Shown in pieces: positions 52,654-60,806 of a DNA stretch of 64,000 nucleotides; positions within the stretch are counted from its first letter, which is position 1, and each line of letters opens with the position of its first letter. The stretch is from Desulfuromonas thiophila (GTDB taxonomy: Bacteria; Desulfobacterota; Desulfuromonadia; Desulfuromonadales; Desulfuromonadaceae): contig NZ_FNAQ01000005.1 of the NCBI RefSeq assembly GCF_900101955.1, positions 47,361-111,360 of the forward strand, given 5' to 3'. The notes under the pieces were generated by a model. That model did no database searches. It was not told the origin of the DNA and saw only the letters and a list, made by a program, of their open reading frames with translations. Both the position numbers and the translations under genes were made by a program.

Positions 52654-53031
52654 ATGCCTGAAAAACGTCACTTTCAGCGTGTTCCTTTTATCGAGCAGGT
52701 TCATCTGTGTCATGAACAGCAACACTTACAGGGCAAGTTGCTTGATATCTCCCTGAAAGGGCTGTTGGTGGAATTGGAAAGCCTCCCGCCACAGGTTCAG
52801 CCGCCCCACTGGCAGGTCAGCCTGCGTCTGGCGGGTGATCTGCGTTTGACATTCACTGCCGAGGTGCGTCACTGCCATGACAGAACCCTTGGGCTGGCTT
52901 TCACCCGAATGGACGCCGACAGCATGACCCACCTGCGCCGCCTGCTTGAACTGAACAGTGGCGATGCTGAAGAGATCGAGCGGGAACTGGAATGGATGAT
53001 TTCCCGGCGCGCCGCCCATCTGGCCGACTAA
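52654..53031 (+). CDS. PilZ-domain protein
   Basis: A 125-residue protein. The c-di-GMP-binding motifs are present: KRHFQRVPF (RxxxR) and LLDISLKGLLVE (D/N-x-S-x-x-G), on a small beta barrel, followed by a C-terminal helix. It is a candidate c-di-GMP effector for motility or surface functions elsewhere in the window. Confidence 0.85.
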   Translation: MPEKRHFQRVPFIEQVHLCHEQQHLQGKLLDISLKGLLVELESLPPQVQPPHWQVSLRLAGDLRLTFTAEVRHCHDRTLGLAFTRMDADSMTHLRRLLELNSGDAEEIERELEWMISRRAAHLAD

Positions 53032-53094
53032 CGCCGGGCCGGCCACCGGCTGACAGCAGTTCTGCACGCGGATCAGCCGGAACGGGAGAAAAAC

Positions 53095-53907
53095 TCAGTC
53101 CCAGCCCTCCTGCCGCAAGCGCGTCTCAATCTCCTCCTGCGTCATCAGTCGAACCCCACCGCCAAAACTGCCGCTGGCGGTGCTGGCCAGGGGCTCAGCG
53201 TTCCACAGGCTGCCGCCCTGTAGCAACGCCGCCGGCAGCCCCTGCCCTTCCAGCAAAAGGTCCAGTTCGTCGGGTGTCGCTTCGCTACCCTCCAATTGGC
53301 AACCCGCCTGACGGGCAATCGCCAGCAGCTGGCAGCACTGCAGCTGTTCGGGGGCATATCCCCAGTCCCACAGAACGTTGACCGGGAAATAACGCCAGCG
53401 GGGCGGGTGGCTGTTGTTGTCGCCGGTTCGGGCGGCGAAACACAGGATGGCGCAGGCGTGATAATAGTCCTCACGCAAGGGGACACCCGCCGGTCGCACC
53501 ACAATGAGGCGCCGCTGGTCATACTGCTGCCGTAATTGGCGCAGAAAATCGAAACTTTCTTCCACCCGGTTGTGAAAGGTCAGAAAAGGAAACAGCGTGA
53601 CGGGAGCGCCACGCAACCAGTCGGGCTGGATTCCCAACACCTGATGTGCCCAGGAACAGCGATCGGCGGGCGCTGGCCACTCCTCGATGGACAGGTCGAA
53701 CCGGCTCACCAGCTCCTGCCAGCGCCGGGCGTCGGGTTCAGCCCTTTCAGCTGCTGTCGAAATACTGACTTCGGGCCGTTCTGCTACCCCTTTGCGGGCC
53801 TGCTCCTGGCCCTGTTTGCGCCGGCTGTACAGAACCAGTCCGATTCCCAACAAAAAACAGAGCGCCAAAGCGCCCCAGATGCTCCAGGCCATCCACTGCA
53901 TGAACAT
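53095..53907 (-). CDS. Membrane-anchored protein of unknown function
   Basis: A 270-residue protein with one N-terminal membrane segment (WSIWGALALCFLLGIGLVLYS), a basic stretch (RRKQGQEQARKG) and a soluble domain of ~210 residues. Part of that domain (RLIVVRPAGVPLREDYYHACAILCFAARTG) looks alpha/beta. No catalytic motif is evident. The tail MTQEEIETRLRQEGWD is acidic. Confidence 0.65.
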   Translation of the reverse strand: MFMQWMAWSIWGALALCFLLGIGLVLYSRRKQGQEQARKGVAERPEVSISTAAERAEPDARRWQELVSRFDLSIEEWPAPADRCSWAHQVLGIQPDWLRGAPVTLFPFLTFHNRVEESFDFLRQLRQQYDQRRLIVVRPAGVPLREDYYHACAILCFAARTGDNNSHPPRWRYFPVNVLWDWGYAPEQLQCCQLLAIARQAGCQLEGSEATPDELDLLLEGQGLPAALLQGGSLWNAEPLASTASGSFGGGVRLMTQEEIETRLRQEGWD

Positions 53908-54180
53908 TTCTCCTTGTATTGCAGTTCATCACAACCAATCCCGCCCGCAGTTGACCCGCGCTGTGGCGCCAACAGCGGCAAGCCGGGCAAAACAGGGGCC
54001 ATCTTTCCAAAATTTCTTTGTCATTTCAAACTCTTTCTTCAATTGTGTTGCACGTCAGGCTCCTTTCTGCCAAGATGCCCGGCGGTATCCGCCCCGAGCG
54101 GCATCCCACGGGATGCCCCCGACAACCCGCCATGCGGGTTGTTTTGCTTAGCCACCGGCCATTGCAGACCCGTTCCGACC

Positions 54181-54549
54181 ATGCTTGTCAGCCCCGAACA
54201 AAAACAGATTTACCAACTGGCCATGCTGGTGCTGCAACAACATCAGCTGCAGGTTGCCACCCTGCACAGCGGTCATGATGTGCATTTCCCCGGCGACCCG
54301 CGCCAAGACATGCGTGCCTGGGCCATTGCCTACGCGCTCAATCTGCCGCCGGAGCCCCAGGATCAGGAACGGTTGCGGCAATTGCACCTCAATCCTCTGC
54401 AGCGCTGGACCGCTGAGCAGAGTCGGCGGGCCGCCATCTGCTACAAAACCTTCTATCGCCGCCTGCAGGATGAGCGTCTGTACGCCGTCGGACTGCGCTG
54501 GCTCAATTCGGGCGGTCGCCAGTTGTTGGCAACAGCTGCTGACAGCTGA
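54181..54549 (+). CDS. Small conserved hypothetical protein upstream of oleA
   Basis: A 122-residue, mostly helical protein, rich in Gln, Leu and Arg (EQKQIYQLAMLVLQQHQLQVATLHSG). No motif is recognised. The start is ATG 54181. Longer in-frame sequence upstream runs through the divergent intergenic region and the neighbouring minus-strand gene, and looks non-coding. It ends 67 bp before oleA, possibly on the same transcript. Confidence 0.55.
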   Translation: MLVSPEQKQIYQLAMLVLQQHQLQVATLHSGHDVHFPGDPRQDMRAWAIAYALNLPPEPQDQERLRQLHLNPLQRWTAEQSRRAAICYKTFYRRLQDERLYAVGLRWLNSGGRQLLATAADS

Positions 54550-54616
54550 CCCCGCGCCACCGCGCTCCCCTGTTTACGGCCAGCCACGACACTCTCCGCG
54601 ATGAGACAACGACTTC

Positions 54617-55660
54617 ATGATTTATCGTAATGTTTTCCTGCATCAGCCGGGTTATGAACTGGCACCGGTGGTTGTGCGCTCGCGCGACCTGGAGCAGCAA
54701 CTGGCTCCGTTGTACCAGAAACTGCGCCTGCAGCCGGGCCAGTTGGAGGCTCTGACCGGTATCCGTGAACGCCGCTGGTGGCACCCGGGCACAGCCTTGT
54801 CCAGTGGCGCCATCGCTGCCGGCCGCAAGGCGCTGCAGGCTGCTGGGATTGCCCCCGCAGACATCGGCGCACTGGTTTATACCGGCGTCTGCCGCGAGCT
54901 TTTCGAACCGGCGACAGCCTGTCGGGTAGCCGATGGCCTCGCTATCGGTGGGCAGACAGAAATCTACGACCTGAGCAATGCCTGTCTCGGTGTGCTCAGT
55001 GGTATTCTTGATGTGGCCAACCGAATCGAACTGGGTCAGATTCGCGCGGGGCTGGTGGTTTCCTGCGAAAGCGCCCGGGAACTCAACGAAACCACCCTGC
55101 GGCGCCTGTGCCAACAGCCGGACATGGCACAGTTTTCCCGCAGCGTGGCAACCCTCACGGGCGGTTCCGGTGCCGTGGCCCTGTTGCTGACCGACGGTTC
55201 CTTCAACCTGCCCTGCCAGCATCGCCTCGTCGGCGGTGTGGTACGGGCCCGGCCGCAACATCACGCCCTGTGCCGCTGGGGCGTCGAAGAAACGGCGCCG
55301 GATCAGTTGCAGCAGTTCATGCAGACCGATGCCGTGGCGGTGATGCAGCATGGTGTTGCCCTGGGGCAGGAAACCTGGCGGGATTTTCTGCCCGAACTAA
55401 GCTGGCAGGCGCAACAGGTCGACCGGGTGATCTGCCATCAGGTGGGCGCGGCTCATCAGCAGGAAATTCTGCGTTCGCTGGATATCGTGCCGGAAAAGGA
55501 CTTTGCCACCTTTCCCTTTCTTGGCAATATCGGCACCGTGTCCCTGCCGTTGACGGCGGCGCTGGCGGCGGAACGGGGCCATCTGCAACCGGGCCAGAAG
55601 GTGGCACTGCTGGGCATTGGCAGCGGCCTGAACTGCATGATGCTGGGAGTTCTGTGGTGA
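54617..55660 (+). CDS. oleA: OleA, thiolase-fold beta-ketoacid synthase of olefin biosynthesis
   Basis: The protein has 347 residues. OleA condenses two fatty acyl-CoAs head to head to a long 2-alkyl-3-ketoacid. Visible catalytic residues: Cys in DLSNACLGVLSG, His in VICHQVGAAHQQ, Asn in FLGNIGTVSLP, and the Glu-bearing VCRELFEPATACRVA. It starts the oleA-B-C-D unit, with its stop overlapping the oleB start. Confidence 0.93.
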   Translation: MIYRNVFLHQPGYELAPVVVRSRDLEQQLAPLYQKLRLQPGQLEALTGIRERRWWHPGTALSSGAIAAGRKALQAAGIAPADIGALVYTGVCRELFEPATACRVADGLAIGGQTEIYDLSNACLGVLSGILDVANRIELGQIRAGLVVSCESARELNETTLRRLCQQPDMAQFSRSVATLTGGSGAVALLLTDGSFNLPCQHRLVGGVVRARPQHHALCRWGVEETAPDQLQQFMQTDAVAVMQHGVALGQETWRDFLPELSWQAQQVDRVICHQVGAAHQQEILRSLDIVPEKDFATFPFLGNIGTVSLPLTAALAAERGHLQPGQKVALLGIGSGLNCMMLGVLW

Positions 55661-56538
55661 AACGTCTGCTACCCTGTACCGGTCATTACCTGACCCTGCG
55701 CCACGGCGCCCGCTGTCACTATCTTGATGAAGGCCAGGGCGCGCCGGTGGTGCTGCTGCATGGCAACCCCAGTTGGTGCTTCTATTACCGTCACCTGGTG
55801 CTGGCGCTGCGCGCTGAGCATCGCGTTATCGTGCCGGACCATATCGGCTGCGGGCTGTCCGACAAGCCGGGCGATCACCAATACCGCTACAGCCTGGATC
55901 AGCGGCTGGCCGATCTGGAAGAACTGCTTGATCATCTGGATCTGAAACAGCCCATCAGTCTGGTCTTGCACGACTGGGGCGGCATGATTGGCATGGCCTA
56001 TGCCACACGCCATCCGGAACGTATCGACCGCCTGGTGCTGCTCAACACCGCCGCCTTTCACCTGCCCGCCAGCAAGAAACTGCCCACCGCTCTGCGGTTG
56101 GGGCGTGATTCCCGTATCGGCAGCCTGCTGATCCGCGGCTTCAATGCCTTCAGCCGTGGTGCCGCTTGGATCGGGTGCAAGCGTCAGCCCATGCCGGCCG
56201 CCCTGCGCAGCGCCTATTGCGCCCCTTACAACAGCTGGGCCAACCGTATCGCCACCCTGCGTTTTGTGCAGGATATCCCCCTCAAGCCGGGTGACGCAGC
56301 CTATGCCGAGGTCAGCCGGGTGGAGCAGAATCTCCACCTTCTGGCCAACCGACCGATATTGATTGGTTGGGGTGAACGCGATTTTGTTTTTGACCGCCAC
56401 TTTCTGCAGCAATGGCAACAGCATTTTCCCAACGCGGAGCTTCGCCGCTGGCCTGACGCCGGCCATTACATCCTCGAAGACGTGGCCGACGAACTGATTC
56501 CGCTGATCCGCGATTTTCTTTGCCCCGGCAAGGAGTAA
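55657..56538 (+). CDS. oleB: OleB, beta-lactone decarboxylase (alpha/beta hydrolase)
   Basis: A 293-residue haloalkane-dehalogenase-like hydrolase. OleB decarboxylates the beta-lactone to a cis-olefin. Motifs: VVLLHGNPSWCFYYRHL, nucleophile Asp in LVLHDWGGMIGM, GERDFVFD, and catalytic His in DAGHYILED. The GTG start at 55657 overlaps the oleA stop (GTGA) and has GGGAG 7 nt upstream. OleB is a separate gene here, not fused to OleC as in some actinobacteria. Confidence 0.92.
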   Translation: MKRLLPCTGHYLTLRHGARCHYLDEGQGAPVVLLHGNPSWCFYYRHLVLALRAEHRVIVPDHIGCGLSDKPGDHQYRYSLDQRLADLEELLDHLDLKQPISLVLHDWGGMIGMAYATRHPERIDRLVLLNTAAFHLPASKKLPTALRLGRDSRIGSLLIRGFNAFSRGAAWIGCKRQPMPAALRSAYCAPYNSWANRIATLRFVQDIPLKPGDAAYAEVSRVEQNLHLLANRPILIGWGERDFVFDRHFLQQWQQHFPNAELRRWPDAGHYILEDVADELIPLIRDFLCPGKE

Positions 56539-56543
56539 CCGGC

Positions 56544-58229
56544 ATGACCGTTCCACAGCTCCAGCCAGCCAACATTGCCCTGACCCTAAGCCAACAGGCC
56601 CGGCAGCAGCCGGATCAACTGGCGGTGATCTGTCCCCAGGGTCGTGATCTCTACGGGCATGTGCGCTATCTGCAGCTGAGCTACCGCCAGTTGGAACGGG
56701 AAAGCGATCAGCGCGCCTGGGCGTTGCAGCGGCTGGGGCTGCGACCGGGCATGCGCACCGTGCTGATGGTGCCGCCAGGGCTCGACTTCTTCAGCCTCAC
56801 CTTTGCCCTGTTCAAGCTTGGCGCCGTGCCAGTGCTGATCGACCCGGGCATGGGACTGCGCAATATCCGCAACTGCCTGCAGCAGGTTCAACCCGAAGCC
56901 TTCATTGGCTGTGGCAAGGCCCATGCCGCCCGCCTGCTGCTTGGCTGGGGCAAAAACAGCCTGCGCCATCGTCTGACCACGGGTTCGATCCCCCTGCCGG
57001 ATAGCGCCCGGCTGTGCGATCTGCTGACCATCACCGCCAGCGAGCCCTGGCCCTGTCACCAGCCGGCAGCCGATGCGGTAGCGGCCATACTGTTTACCAG
57101 TGGTAGCACCGGCCCACCCAAGGGCGCGGTTTATCGCCACAGCCAGTTCAATGCCCAGATTGCCGCCCTCAAACAGCTGTACAACATTCAGCCGGGCGAG
57201 CAGGATCTGTGCACCTTTCCGCTGTTCGCCCTGTTTGCTCCGGCCCTGGGCATGACCGCCATCGTTCCCGATATGGACGCCAGCCGGCCCGGTCAGGTCA
57301 ATGCTCAGCGGTTGTTCGAGGCCTTTGACGATTTCCGCATTGACAACCTGTTCGGCTCTCCGGCCCTGCTGCGACGTCTGGCTGACGCCGGTCGCCATCA
57401 GGGCCGCCAGCTCGGCAGCCTCAAAAGAATCATCTCCGCCGGCGCGCCAGTTCCGGCCAGCCTACTGGAGGATCTGAGTTCCCTGCTCAAGCCGGAGACC
57501 CAGATTTTTACGCCCTACGGCGCCACCGAAGCCCTGCCGGTAGCCTCAATCGGCAGCCACGAAATTCTGGCCGATACCCGCATCCTCACCGACGCCGGCC
57601 GTGGCATCTGTGTGGGCCGACCGCTGGCCGGACTGCAACTCGCCATTATTGCCATCGACGATGCTCCCCTCCGTGACTGGCGCCAAGCCCGACAACTGCC
57701 TGTCGGCCAAATCGGCGAGATCTGCGTCCGCGGTCTGCAGGTGACCGACAGCTACTGGCAGTTGCCCGACGCCACCGCCGCGGCCAAGATCCCCTGTGCC
57801 GACGGTGGGTTTTACCACCGCATGGGCGATGTCGGTTATCTGGATGAAAGCGGTCGGCTGTGGTTCTGCGGCCGGAAAAACCACCGGGTGGAACTGACCG
57901 CCGCTGATGCAGGCCAGCCCCAGACCCTGTTCAGCATTCCCTGTGAAGCCCCCTTCAACCGCCATCCGGCCGTGGCGCGGACAGCTTTGGTCGGTTGTCG
58001 ACAGCAGGGCCGGCAACGGGCGTTGCTCTGCATCGAAACCCGCCTGCCAACAACGGCGCTGGCACGCGAGCAGATCGCAGCCGAGTTACGGCAGATTCAG
58101 CAGCAGCATCGCCACTGCCAGGCCATCAGCGGCTTTCTGTTTCATCCGGGTTTTCCTGTCGATGTCCGTCACAATGCCAAAATCTTCCGTGAGAAGCTGG
58201 CACTGTGGGCAACAAGGCAACTGTCATGA
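56544..58229 (+). CDS. oleC: OleC, beta-lactone synthetase (AMP-ligase superfamily)
   Basis: A 561-residue protein. OleC activates the beta-hydroxy acid with ATP and closes the beta-lactone. ANL motifs: ILFTSGSTGPPKGAVYRH near residue 190, TPYGATEALPVASI near 325, and the later GEICVRGLQVTDSYW with YHRMGDVGYLDESGRLWFCGRKNHRV. ATG 56544 is chosen because AAGGAG lies 8 nt upstream, 5 bp past oleB. Confidence 0.93.
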   Translation: MTVPQLQPANIALTLSQQARQQPDQLAVICPQGRDLYGHVRYLQLSYRQLERESDQRAWALQRLGLRPGMRTVLMVPPGLDFFSLTFALFKLGAVPVLIDPGMGLRNIRNCLQQVQPEAFIGCGKAHAARLLLGWGKNSLRHRLTTGSIPLPDSARLCDLLTITASEPWPCHQPAADAVAAILFTSGSTGPPKGAVYRHSQFNAQIAALKQLYNIQPGEQDLCTFPLFALFAPALGMTAIVPDMDASRPGQVNAQRLFEAFDDFRIDNLFGSPALLRRLADAGRHQGRQLGSLKRIISAGAPVPASLLEDLSSLLKPETQIFTPYGATEALPVASIGSHEILADTRILTDAGRGICVGRPLAGLQLAIIAIDDAPLRDWRQARQLPVGQIGEICVRGLQVTDSYWQLPDATAAAKIPCADGGFYHRMGDVGYLDESGRLWFCGRKNHRVELTAADAGQPQTLFSIPCEAPFNRHPAVARTALVGCRQQGRQRALLCIETRLPTTALAREQIAAELRQIQQQHRHCQAISGFLFHPGFPVDVRHNAKIFREKLALWATRQLS

Positions 58230-59236
58230 GTCCCAGGGCGCTGGTCACTGGCGGTGGCGGCTTTCTCGGCCTGGCCTTGATCCGGCTGCTGCGCCAGCAC
58301 GGCTGGCAGGTGCGCAGTCTGGCCCGCGGACGGTATCCGGCCCTGACGGAACTGGCCATTGAGCAAATTCGTGCCGACCTGGCGGATCAGGCAGCGGTCA
58401 CCACGGCTTGCGCCGACTGCGATGTCGTCTTCCATGTCGCCGCCAAGGCCGGCATCTGGGGCCAGCCAGCAGACTTCGAACGCGCCAACGTGCTAGGCAC
58501 TCAGCACATTCTGCGGGCCTGTCGCCACCAGCGGGTGCGGCGACTGGTTTACACCAGTTCCCCCAGTGTCGTGTTCAGCGGCCGCGATCTGGCCGGCGTC
58601 AACGAATCCATCCCCTATCCTTCCCACTATGAAGCCGATTATCCCCGCACCAAGGCCCTGGCCGAGCAGCAGGTGCTGGCCGCCAACGATGCGCACCTGG
58701 CCACGGTTGCCCTGCGACCCCATTTGATCTGGGGCCCCGGCGACAATCATCTGGTCCCCCGCATTCTGGCCCGTGGCCGTGCCGGCCGCCTGCGCCGGCT
58801 GGGCTCGGGCAACCCCTTGGTTGACAGTCTCTACATTGACAATGCCGCCGAGGCCCATTTGCTGGCGGCCGAGCGTCTTGCTATCGGCTCGCCCATCGCG
58901 GGCAAGGCGTACTTTCTGTCTCAGGGAGAACCCTGGCCCCTGTGGGACCTGGTTGATGCCATCCTGGCCGCCGGCGCGTTGCCGCCCGTGCGCCGCCAGC
59001 TGCCTGTCGGTCTGGCCTATGGCGCCGGTTATCTGCTGGAACAGGCCTATCGCCTGCTTCACCTACCAGGTGAACCCGTCATGACCCGCTTTCTGGCCCG
59101 CGAGCTGTCGACCGCCCACTGGTTCGACATTCGTGCCGCCAGACGCGACCTGGGCTATGCGCCGCGTATCTCCATCCGCGAGGGGCTGCAGCGTCTGACC
59201 GTGGCCCTGGCAGAAAACCCGCCAGCAGACTACTGA
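58226..59236 (+). CDS. oleD: OleD, NADPH-dependent 2-alkyl-3-ketoacid reductase (SDR)
   Basis: A 336-residue extended short-chain dehydrogenase. OleD reduces the OleA product to the 2-alkyl-3-hydroxy acid. The nucleotide site ALVTGGGGFLGLALIRLL is at the start, VFHVAAKAG near 73, the catalytic YEADYPRTKA (Y-x3-K) near 140, and LRPHLIWGPGDNHLVPRI near 165. ATG 58226 overlaps the oleC stop (ATGA). Last gene of the cluster. Confidence 0.93.
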   Translation: MSPRALVTGGGGFLGLALIRLLRQHGWQVRSLARGRYPALTELAIEQIRADLADQAAVTTACADCDVVFHVAAKAGIWGQPADFERANVLGTQHILRACRHQRVRRLVYTSSPSVVFSGRDLAGVNESIPYPSHYEADYPRTKALAEQQVLAANDAHLATVALRPHLIWGPGDNHLVPRILARGRAGRLRRLGSGNPLVDSLYIDNAAEAHLLAAERLAIGSPIAGKAYFLSQGEPWPLWDLVDAILAAGALPPVRRQLPVGLAYGAGYLLEQAYRLLHLPGEPVMTRFLARELSTAHWFDIRAARRDLGYAPRISIREGLQRLTVALAENPPADY

Positions 59237-59244
59237 CACCCGTC

Positions 59245-59472
59245 ATGCCGGCACTGACCTTCGAACTGCACCTGAACACGCAGCAATTTCTGCGTTATTA
59301 CCAGGGCCAGGCCAGCCAGGTGGTGGTGATCTGCAGCAATGGTCAGCGACTGCGCCTACCCGCGGCCAATCTGCGTTCCTTCCTGCGCCAGGATGGCATC
59401 CACGGCTGGTTCCGCATCCACTTCGATGACAATCACAAGCTGATCCGTCTTGAGCGCCTGTCCGCTCCCTGA
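59245..59472 (+). CDS. DUF2835-family small protein
   Basis: A 75-residue protein matching the DUF2835 pattern: FLRYYQGQASQVVVICSNGQRLRLPAANLRSFL followed by DGIHGWFRIHFDDNHKLIRLERL. Function unknown. It lies 8 bp after oleD, on the same strand, and may be read with it. Confidence 0.85.
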   Translation: MPALTFELHLNTQQFLRYYQGQASQVVVICSNGQRLRLPAANLRSFLRQDGIHGWFRIHFDDNHKLIRLERLSAP

Positions 59473-59705
59473 TCGACCAACCCCAAACCCACAAAAAACA
59501 CAGTTATCCAACAAAATCAGCGCCTTAAACCCTTACTGAGCCTCAACAGACACTGACCGACCAAGGCAGGCCGGACACGACCACGCCACAAACTCCGCAA
59601 TCCCCGAAGAGAACTGCGCCGAACACTTCATCGCCGAGGCCGAAAAGGCCCTCTGCCAGCCCCAACTAGTGGCTGGCATGCAACCGGGACAGGGGCTGTA
59701 CAACG

Positions 59706-59900
59706 GTGGACGCCGCCACGCGCATTTCCTGGGTCGATCCGGCCCGCGACGACGGCCTCAACCTGGTCAACGCCGGGCGCCTGCGCCCCTTGGCCACGGT
59801 CGTCATCGGCGGATTGCTGACCTCGACCCCGCTCAACCTTTTCGTCCTGCCGGCCCTCTATCTGGCCGTCAACCGCAAACAACCGGAACAGCGATCCTGA
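59706..59900 (+). pseudogene. C-terminal remnant of a heavy-metal RND efflux pump
   Basis: The segment GRLRPLATVVIGGLLTSTPLNLFVLPALYLAVNRK is the conserved last membrane segment of CusA/CzcA-type RND transporters. Only about 50 residues of a ~1,000-residue protein remain and no upstream frame fits. The rest of 59473-59978 shows no intact gene. Confidence 0.7.
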
Positions 59901-59978
59901 CACAAGGGGAATTTTTGGGTTATTTTTTCCAATTGACAAGCTTTGGCTGAAGCTGGTACAAACCTGCACACCTTTCAG

Positions 59979-60053
59979 GGGCGCATAGCTCAGCGGGAGA
60001 GCACTGCCTTCACACGGCAGGGGTCGTAGGTTCAATCCCTACTGCGCCCACCA
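59979..60053 (+). tRNA. tRNA-Val (anticodon CAC)
   Basis: Full cloverleaf with acceptor GGGCGCA / TGCGCCC, anticodon loop TTCACAC giving CAC (reads GTG), T-loop GGTTCAATCC, and CCA. It is followed by an integrase-bearing element, so its 3' end is the likely attL. Confidence 0.95.
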
Positions 60054-60060
60054 AAAAATC

Positions 60061-60096
60061 AAAGGGTTAGCGATGATCTCGCTAACCCTTTTTTTG
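60061..60096 (+). terminator. Intrinsic terminator after tRNA-Val
   Basis: The stem AAGGGTTAGCG / CGCTAACCCTT is followed by a run of T. It begins 8 bp past the CCA. Confidence 0.88.
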
Positions 60097-60117
60097 TTGT
60101 GCCCACTCAGTGCCCAA

Positions 60118-60144
60118 GTTGTGCCCAGTGGTTTCGGGCACAAC
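60118..60144. repeat. 9-bp inverted repeat next to the candidate att site
   Basis: GTTGTGCCC and GGGCACAAC are perfectly complementary and separated by 9 bp. Further GTGCCC-type copies occur nearby (60109, 60169). Repeats of this sort between a tRNA and an integrase gene can be arm-type integrase sites. Confidence 0.4.
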
Positions 60145-60189
60145 TGTTTTATGACCTCTGCACAATTCTGGGCACCTAACTGGTCAAAT

Positions 60190-60414
60190 TCAATCATCAG
60201 CAAGATATTCCATCACCTGACCAACCTCACACCCAAAAAAGCGACAGATCACGTCTATGTTGTCAGTTGTCGTGTTGTAGCCTTTCAGATTAGCAATTCT
60301 CGACAAGGTCGTCCGGTGAATGCCAGTTGACTGTGACAACTCATCAAAGGTCAATCGCCTCCCTTTACTAAACTCCCAATCTGAGATTAGTTTTTTCAAG
60401 TGAAATCTGATCAT
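60190..60414 (-). CDS. XRE-family repressor of the tRNA-Val element
   Basis: A 74-residue Cro/C1-type helix-turn-helix protein: RLTFDELSQSTGIHRTTLSRIANLKGYNTTTDNIDVICRFFGCEVGQVMEY. ATG 60414 has CAGGAG 5 nt upstream. Divergent from the excisionase-like/integrase genes, the usual place for a lysogeny-type repressor. Confidence 0.82.
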   Translation of the reverse strand: MIRFHLKKLISDWEFSKGRRLTFDELSQSTGIHRTTLSRIANLKGYNTTTDNIDVICRFFGCEVGQVMEYLADD

Positions 60415-60498
60415 TTTTTCTCCTGTATTTAGATACATGGTGGCACAGAATAACACTTAGCAAAAAAAAACACCCCACGCTACTTTTTTTGGAGAAAT

Positions 60499-60531
60499 GT
60501 GCTTGTCATGCACGTTTGGTTTATGTATAGT
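60499..60531 (+). promoter_or_regulatory. Promoter and operator for the excisionase-integrase genes
   Basis: TTGTCA (60503-60508) and TATAGT (60526-60531) are separated by exactly 17 bp. An inverted repeat GTGC-N7-GCAC (60499-60513) overlaps the -35 box, a fitting binding site for the divergent XRE repressor. Confidence 0.65.
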
Positions 60532-60566
60532 CTATTTAAACCACTAACACAAAGGAGAGACTAGTC

Positions 60567-60806
60567 ATGGAACAAGAAACTTACCTGACAACCGAGGAAT
60601 TGGCAGTACGGCTTCGCTATGACGCAGCCTATATTCGCAATTGCCTTCGCGATGCGGTTCTGATCGAAGGTATCCACTACATCCGCCCTTTTGGGCGTAG
60701 AAAAATTCTCTACATCTGGGAGGCTGTTCAAAGTGAGATGGTACGAAAATCAAAAAGTCAAGCAGCTACCATTCCGCTATCACGAGGGAGGGTATGTCAT
60801 GGGTAG
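60567..60806 (+). CDS. Excisionase-like small DNA-binding protein
   Basis: A 79-residue protein with a MerR/AlpA-like helix-turn-helix (YLTTEELAVRLRYDAAYIRNCLRDAVLIEGIHYIRPFGRRKILYIWEAV). GGAG lies upstream of ATG 60567. It precedes and overlaps the integrase gene by 8 nt. Likely a recombination directionality factor or regulator. Confidence 0.72.
   Translation: MEQETYLTTEELAVRLRYDAAYIRNCLRDAVLIEGIHYIRPFGRRKILYIWEAVQSEMVRKSKSQAATIPLSRGRVCHG

Noticed and set aside
53536..54549. A 337-codon plus-strand frame ending with the small gene upstream of oleA
   Set aside because: Its first two thirds run antisense to the membrane-anchored unknown gene and through the intergenic region; only the part from 54181 looks coding.
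55108..55656. Upstream extension of the oleB frame into oleA
   Set aside because: It overlaps the catalytic part of oleA in another frame; a GTG with a ribosome site at the oleA stop explains the real start.
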